DNA of 36,328 bases, taken from NCBI GenBank assembly GCA_900766745.1, contig CAAFWR010000053.1, forward strand, positions 1 to 36,328, in the 5' to 3' direction. The notes under the pieces are model-generated. The model saw only the letters and a program-made list of their open reading frames with translations, was not told where the DNA came from and made no database searches. The stretch is from Methanobacteriaceae archaeon (GTDB lineage Archaea; Methanobacteriota; Methanobacteria; Methanobacteriales; Methanobacteriaceae). How positions within the stretch are numbered: position 1 is the stretch's first letter; each line of letters starts with the position of its first letter. Both the position numbers and the translations under genes were made by a program. Below are positions 32,264 through 36,328 of the stretch, piece after piece.

Positions 32264-33331
32264 ATGGTGGTTTATGTGGTGAAAGAAGATAGGAGACTCG
32301 GTTTATTTGCTACCCCTTATTCATTTTTTTTATATTTGCTTAAATTTGGTTATGATAATGAAGATATATTAATTTTTACTCATGCATTTCCACGGAATAT
32401 TTGTAAAAATCTTAATCCTATGCAAGTGATATTTATGAATGGCCAAAGATTGGCTCCTTTTAATTCATTCAAAGGAATATTTACAAATATAATTGGTGTT
32501 TTAAAACATCTTTATGGCTATATTAAGCTTAGATTTATTTTATTTTTTAAGAATAAAAAATATAATATTATTAATTATGGTCATGCGCACACACCATTCT
32601 CTTTCATGTTCTATGAGAATGAAAATTCTTATATAATTGAGGATGGTCTATTAAATTATATTCCAGATATTCAAGAAACACATAAAATCAATCCAATTAT
32701 CGATAAATTTTTACATTTCTGTGGGATTTATTCTTTAAGTATTAAAGAATCATTGGGATCTCATAAAAATATTAAAAAGGTTTACTTAACTCATGAAAAT
32801 AATCATCCTCTAATTAAAGATAAAGTTGAAGTCTTAAACATTGAAAAATTATGGGAAGATAAAACAGATAAAGAAAAAAAGGAAATTCTTGAAATATTTA
32901 ATATAGATATGGAAAAATTAACTGACTTAAATGATGATTGTGTACTTTTACTCACACAACCATTAAGTGAGGATAATAAAAACGAGAATAAAAATATTAG
33001 TTATGAAGAAGAGATATGTATATATACAGATATTATTGAAAGATTTTCAGGTATGAAAATTATTTTAAAACCTCATCCTAGAGAAAAAAAGAATTATTCC
33101 AAGATATTTCCAGATATTGAAATTTTGGATCGAAGCTTTCCTATTGAATTATTACATTTAACTGGTTTAAAACCTAAAGTTGTGGCTTCTGTTGTTTCTA
33201 CTGCTGTTTTAAATTTTTTAGATTCTGATATTTATGTATATAATCAAGAAACAACTTCCGAATACATAAATTCTTCTATAGATAACCTTAAAAAATTATT
33301 AAAAGAAAATGATAAACAGATAATACAATAA
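32264..33331 (+). CDS. Sialyltransferase-like glycosyltransferase (GT52/polysialyltransferase group)
   Basis: The 355-residue protein has the marks of bacterial sialyltransferases of the GT52/GT38 type. IIEDGLLNY at 124-132 supplies the (D/E)-(D/E)-G acidic motif, KPHP at 269-272 the HP motif that binds CMP, and a serine/threonine-rich VVASVVSTAVLNF segment near 309-321 fits the donor phosphate site. The early GLFATPYSFFLYL also matches the TPYQ-type N-terminus. With a full pathway for an activated nonulosonate just upstream, it may transfer pseudaminic acid to a surface glycan. This is an inference. The ATG at 32264 has no ribosome binding site; GGTGG within its first codons could instead direct starts at the GTG codons at 32276 or 32279. 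Confidence 0.72.
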   Translation: MVVYVVKEDRRLGLFATPYSFFLYLLKFGYDNEDILIFTHAFPRNICKNLNPMQVIFMNGQRLAPFNSFKGIFTNIIGVLKHLYGYIKLRFILFFKNKKYNIINYGHAHTPFSFMFYENENSYIIEDGLLNYIPDIQETHKINPIIDKFLHFCGIYSLSIKESLGSHKNIKKVYLTHENNHPLIKDKVEVLNIEKLWEDKTDKEKKEILEIFNIDMEKLTDLNDDCVLLLTQPLSEDNKNENKNISYEEEICIYTDIIERFSGMKIILKPHPREKKNYSKIFPDIEILDRSFPIELLHLTGLKPKVVASVVSTAVLNFLDSDIYVYNQETTSEYINSSIDNLKKLLKENDKQIIQ

Positions 33332-33457
33332 AAATAATATTATTAATAATTTTATGATTAATTATAGAAGATTCATTTATACTATAATAATTAATATATT
33401 AATTTATAAATAAATTAATACATTATATGAATTAATATCCAGTATAGTAGTGATTTT

Positions 33458-34291
33458 ATGAAATTAAAGAAATATGATGAAAAAACTCTTAAAAAGTTAA
33501 AAGAATTAGAGTTAATAATTCTTAAAGAATTTATTAGTATTTGTGAGGCTAATGATTTACAATATTTTCTTTATGGAGGTTCTGCTTTAGGTGCTGTGAG
33601 ACATGAGGGTTTTATTCCTTGGGATGATGATATTGATGTTGCAATGTTTCAAGAGGATTATGAAAAATTTGTTGAAGTAATGACCAAAATAGATAATAAT
33701 AAATTTGAACTTGTAACTCCAGATAGTTATCCTGATTATTTTCTTTTATTTAGTAAATTAATGTTAAAAGGAACTCGATTTGAAGAATGGTGGATAGATC
33801 AGGTCGATTTTCATGTTTGTATTAATATAGATATTTTTGTTTTATATAATCTTTCAAACAATAAGATAAAAAGGTTTTTCCAAGTGATAAGAGGTCGTTT
33901 ATTAGATAGGCTTCTTACTATGGATGTTATTAAATTAGAAGGTTATCCTAGAATAACAGAAACGATAGCTAATTCAATCAATAAAATTTTAAACTTTTTA
34001 CATATTAAACCCGATTTTTTTAAAGATAAAGCGAGAAAAATTCTTACAAAATATAAGAATGAGGATTCTAAATTTATTTGTGATATTTCTGCTCTAAATC
34101 ATCCTCAAATTTATCTTAAAGAGGATTATGTTCCTCCTAAAAAAGTAAAATTTGAGGATATTGAAGTTAATATTCCTAACAATAGTGATAGAATTTTAAA
34201 ACAAATTTATGGAGATTATATGAAGATGCCTCCAGAGGAAGAAAGATATAATCATGTTCCTCAAAATTTAGACTTCGGATCTTACAAATAG
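33458..34291 (+). CDS. LicD-family protein (nucleotidyl/phosphotransferase type)
   Basis: The 277-residue protein has the LicD signature early on. A GGSALGAVRHEG loop at 40-51 is followed by FIPWDDDIDVAM with the metal-binding aspartates around 56-60. LicD proteins belong to the nucleotidyltransferase fold and attach phosphocholine or other phospho-substituents to surface polysaccharides. The acceptor and donor here are unknown. The gene lies 126 bases after the sialyltransferase-like gene, with A/T-rich TATA-like sequence between, and 122 bases before the flippase gene. It fits a surface-glycan island. Confidence 0.88.
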   Translation: MKLKKYDEKTLKKLKELELIILKEFISICEANDLQYFLYGGSALGAVRHEGFIPWDDDIDVAMFQEDYEKFVEVMTKIDNNKFELVTPDSYPDYFLLFSKLMLKGTRFEEWWIDQVDFHVCINIDIFVLYNLSNNKIKRFFQVIRGRLLDRLLTMDVIKLEGYPRITETIANSINKILNFLHIKPDFFKDKARKILTKYKNEDSKFICDISALNHPQIYLKEDYVPPKKVKFEDIEVNIPNNSDRILKQIYGDYMKMPPEEERYNHVPQNLDFGSYK

Positions 34292-34413
34292 ATTTAAAAA
34301 ATATCGAATTTATATCCTTTTCAGGAAAATCAATTTAATGAATACTATAAATAAAACTTTATATTTTCAAAATAACTTATATTATTATAACTATATTTTA
34401 AAAGGAATTTGCT

Positions 34414-35841
34414 ATGAACAATATTAAAACTGCTTTTATGAATATGAGTTGGCTTATGGCATCTCAGATAATAACCAGCATCTTGGCATTTATTTGGACA
34501 ATAATGATTGCCCGGTATTTAGGTGTAAGTGATTATGGTATTTTTGGTTTTGCTGTTTCATTATCAACAATGTTCGCTATTTTAGGTGAAGTAGGTATTA
34601 GTAGCCATATTGTTAGAAGCATTTCTACTGATAATAATCAAGCATCATGTTATTTAGGAAATGCTATTCCTTTAAAAATTGGTTTATCTATAGTGTATTT
34701 TGTTGTAATATTCTTAGCTCTTTCGTTAATGGGACAGTCAAAATTAGTTGTTTACATTACTTTATTGTATGCTATTGAGACAACATTTAAGAGTTTCACT
34801 TCATTATTTAATGGTGCAGTTCAAGCATTCGAAAAACAGAAATATATGGCATTTTCCAATATTTTGTTAGCTATTTTATCATTTATATTAATTTTAATAG
34901 CTATTTATTTTAGCACTGGCTTAAATGGTATTACATGGGCTTATGTTTTAGCTAATATGATTACTCTTATCTATACTGCTTCTGTTTTAATAAGGCATAT
35001 TACTATTCCTAAAATTCAGTTTAATTTTAGATTATGGAAAAAATTATTGATATGGGGATTTCCATTTGCATTAACTTCTATTTTCTACACGGTTTATTAT
35101 TCTATTGATATTGTAATGCTTACTCAAATGGTTGGGGATTTCGCAACTGGTATTTATAATGCTACTTATAAACTTATTAATGTTTTAACTTTATTTTATA
35201 CTATTTATACTGCGGTATTCTTCCCAATAATGTGTAAACAGTATAAAGAAGGAACTTCTTCAGTAACCTTAAGTTTTGAGAAGTCATCCAAATATCTTTC
35301 AATGATTACAATTCCGATTGGTGTTGCTTGTTTATTCTATTCAACTGATGTAATTCAGTTTATTTATGGACATCAATATGATCAAGCAGGTGTGGTTCTT
35401 CAGATATTAATATGGACTGTTTGTTTCTTATTTATTAATGGTGCTGCATCCACTGCACTTAATGCATCTCATAGGGAATACTCCGTTACAAAAATTTATC
35501 TTGTTGCTGCTATTTTTAATGTTGTTTTGAATCTATTTTTAATTCCAAAATACTCATTTATAGGCGCATCTATTGCAACGGTATTAAGTGAAATTGTTAT
35601 TTTAATTTTAGCTTTAATAACTTTAAACAAAATAGGCATCAAACCTTCAAAATTATTATTGTTAGATATAGGTAAAATTATATTATCTGCAGCTATTTTG
35701 GGAATTATATTATATTTCTTACACTTAAATATGTGGATAGCTATTCCGGTTAGTATTGTGATATATTTAATATTGTTGGTTGTTATGAAAACATTCGATG
35801 ATGATGACAAGTATGTTGTAAAACAGATTATTGGGAAATAA
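34414..35841 (+). CDS. Wzx-type polysaccharide flippase (MOP superfamily)
   Basis: The 475-residue protein has about twelve to fourteen hydrophobic segments spread evenly and begins with the typical MSWLMASQIITSILAFIWTI-like first helix, followed by IARYLGVSDYGIFGFA, which matches the ARxLGxxxYG motif of polysaccharide-transport Wzx proteins. It would flip lipid-linked glycan units to the outside of the membrane. AAAGGAATT lies upstream of the ATG. It is the last gene of the glycan island before the noncoding right edge and gives the island an export step. Confidence 0.93.
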   Translation: MNNIKTAFMNMSWLMASQIITSILAFIWTIMIARYLGVSDYGIFGFAVSLSTMFAILGEVGISSHIVRSISTDNNQASCYLGNAIPLKIGLSIVYFVVIFLALSLMGQSKLVVYITLLYAIETTFKSFTSLFNGAVQAFEKQKYMAFSNILLAILSFILILIAIYFSTGLNGITWAYVLANMITLIYTASVLIRHITIPKIQFNFRLWKKLLIWGFPFALTSIFYTVYYSIDIVMLTQMVGDFATGIYNATYKLINVLTLFYTIYTAVFFPIMCKQYKEGTSSVTLSFEKSSKYLSMITIPIGVACLFYSTDVIQFIYGHQYDQAGVVLQILIWTVCFLFINGAASTALNASHREYSVTKIYLVAAIFNVVLNLFLIPKYSFIGASIATVLSEIVILILALITLNKIGIKPSKLLLLDIGKIILSAAILGIILYFLHLNMWIAIPVSIVIYLILLVVMKTFDDDDKYVVKQIIGK

Positions 35842-36283
35842 TTGTTAATACTTTTTTTATATCTAATAATAAAATGAATGGTTTTTTATATTAGATTTTT
35901 CATAATAACTATTGTGGAGCTTCTTTTATTTTTAAAAATCGTGCTTTCATATTGGAAGCTCCACATTTTAATCAATTAAAAACTTAATTGTAGTTAGTTT
36001 ATTTTTGTAAATAAATTTTAAAATATTTATATATTCTTTTAATTTGTTGATTATTTTTTTTTTAGTGTTATCAAAATCTTTTCTTTTTGTTTTTATTTTT
36101 TCTTTTCATAATCTAGTTATATATTTAGTATAATCATTTAGCAATAATCTGATTTTGTTCAAATATATTTTTTTATAGCTTTGTTATGTTGAGCTGTATG
36201 TTTTTGATGATTTTTTTTTTGATTTGTTTATTTTAATCTTTTTTGTTCGGTTAAATTAATATTCGAATTAGGGGGATAATAAT
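35842..36283 (+). other. Right-hand intergenic region
   Basis: The 442 bases are T-rich with many T runs, which probably include the terminator of the flippase gene. They contain an 11-bp inverted repeat at 35913-35965. There is no convincing ORF. The last 40 bases carry an ATTAGGGGGAT ribosome binding site for the short ORF at 36284. Confidence 0.5.
35913..35965. repeat. Inverted repeat, 11-bp perfect arms
   Basis: TGTGGAGCTTC at 35913-35923 is the exact complement of GAAGCTCCACA at 35955-35965, with 31 bases between. The arms are G/C-richer than the surroundings. It lies 71 bases after the flippase stop. It could be a terminator stem, a small noncoding RNA or a remnant of a short mobile element. 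Confidence 0.6.
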
Positions 36284-36325
36284 ATGTTTCATTGTTTAAA
36301 ATTATTAGGAGGATACCATATATAA
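36284..36325 (+). CDS. Possible 13-residue leader peptide
   Basis: The mini-ORF MFHCLKLLGGYHI has a strong site (GGGGGAT at 36271-36277) before its ATG. Its own codons 7-10 contain AGGAGG, and its TAA stop overlaps the next ATG (TAATG at 36323-36327). That layout couples translation of the short ORF to the next gene. It may be a leader peptide, or chance. Confidence 0.35.
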   Translation: MFHCLKLLGGYHI

Positions 36326-36328
36326 TGC
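36325..36328 (+). CDS. Start of the next gene (only the first codon visible)
   Basis: The ATG at 36325-36327 follows AGGAGG at 36307-36312 by twelve bases. The product cannot be named because the window ends here. Confidence 0.4.

Overview
The window looks like a chromosomal segment of a methanogenic archaeon of the order Methanobacteriales, most likely a Methanobrevibacter of the gut type. The reasons are an archaeal ribosomal protein S8e, SRP19, an archaeal RecJ/GAN-type DHH nuclease, A/T-rich archaeal BRE/TATA promoters with T-tract terminators, a nicotianamine synthase-like gene of the type known from Methanothermobacter, a repeat-rich adhesin-like surface protein, and a sialic-acid-like sugar operon. 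Base composition is strongly A+T rich. No tRNA, rRNA, CRISPR array or intact insertion sequence was recognised.

Layout. (1) 1-1130 is the 3' part of an adhesin-like beta-helix protein that appears to end before any wall anchor. (2) 1409-4432 holds rps8e, hypE (NiFe-hydrogenase maturation), an RDD membrane protein and a nicotianamine synthase-like gene. (3) 5180-12406 is a NikABCDE/Dpp-type ABC importer with two tandem copies of the substrate-binding protein followed by two permeases and two ATPases. The two binding-protein genes have diverged upstream regions that still share two nearly identical motifs, which look like operators. HypE, nicotianamine synthase and a Nik-type importer side by side suggest a nickel (or nickel-chelate) supply module. 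(4) 12524-16173 holds an orphan Cas4-like nuclease, a radical SAM/SPASM enzyme and a DEAD-box helicase. (5) 16206-19810 is a minus-strand operon: a small unknown protein, hemD, srp19, recJ-like, and a winged-helix regulator. (6) 19859-22721 holds a DUF2142 membrane protein and two paralogous small surface-anchored proteins.

(7) 22909-30560 is a tightly packed seven-gene operon for a pseudaminic-acid-type nonulosonate: PseB, an SpsF-type cytidylyltransferase, an aldo/keto reductase, a class III aminotransferase, PseC, a PseG-PseH fusion and PseI. (8) 30924-35841 continues the surface-glycan island with a radical SAM protein, a GT52/polysialyltransferase-like enzyme, a LicD-family protein and a Wzx-type flippase. 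The radical SAM gene carries a run of 12 G residues at codons 11-14. Loss or gain of one G gives an early stop, so it looks like a phase-variable switch. (9) The right edge contains a hairpin, a 13-codon leader ORF with its own ribosome binding site, and the first base triplet of the next gene.

In function, the window joins nickel acquisition and hydrogenase maturation with a surface-decoration island. The island makes a nucleotide-activated nine-carbon acid sugar, transfers it, and exports the glycan, with a possible on/off switch in one of its genes.
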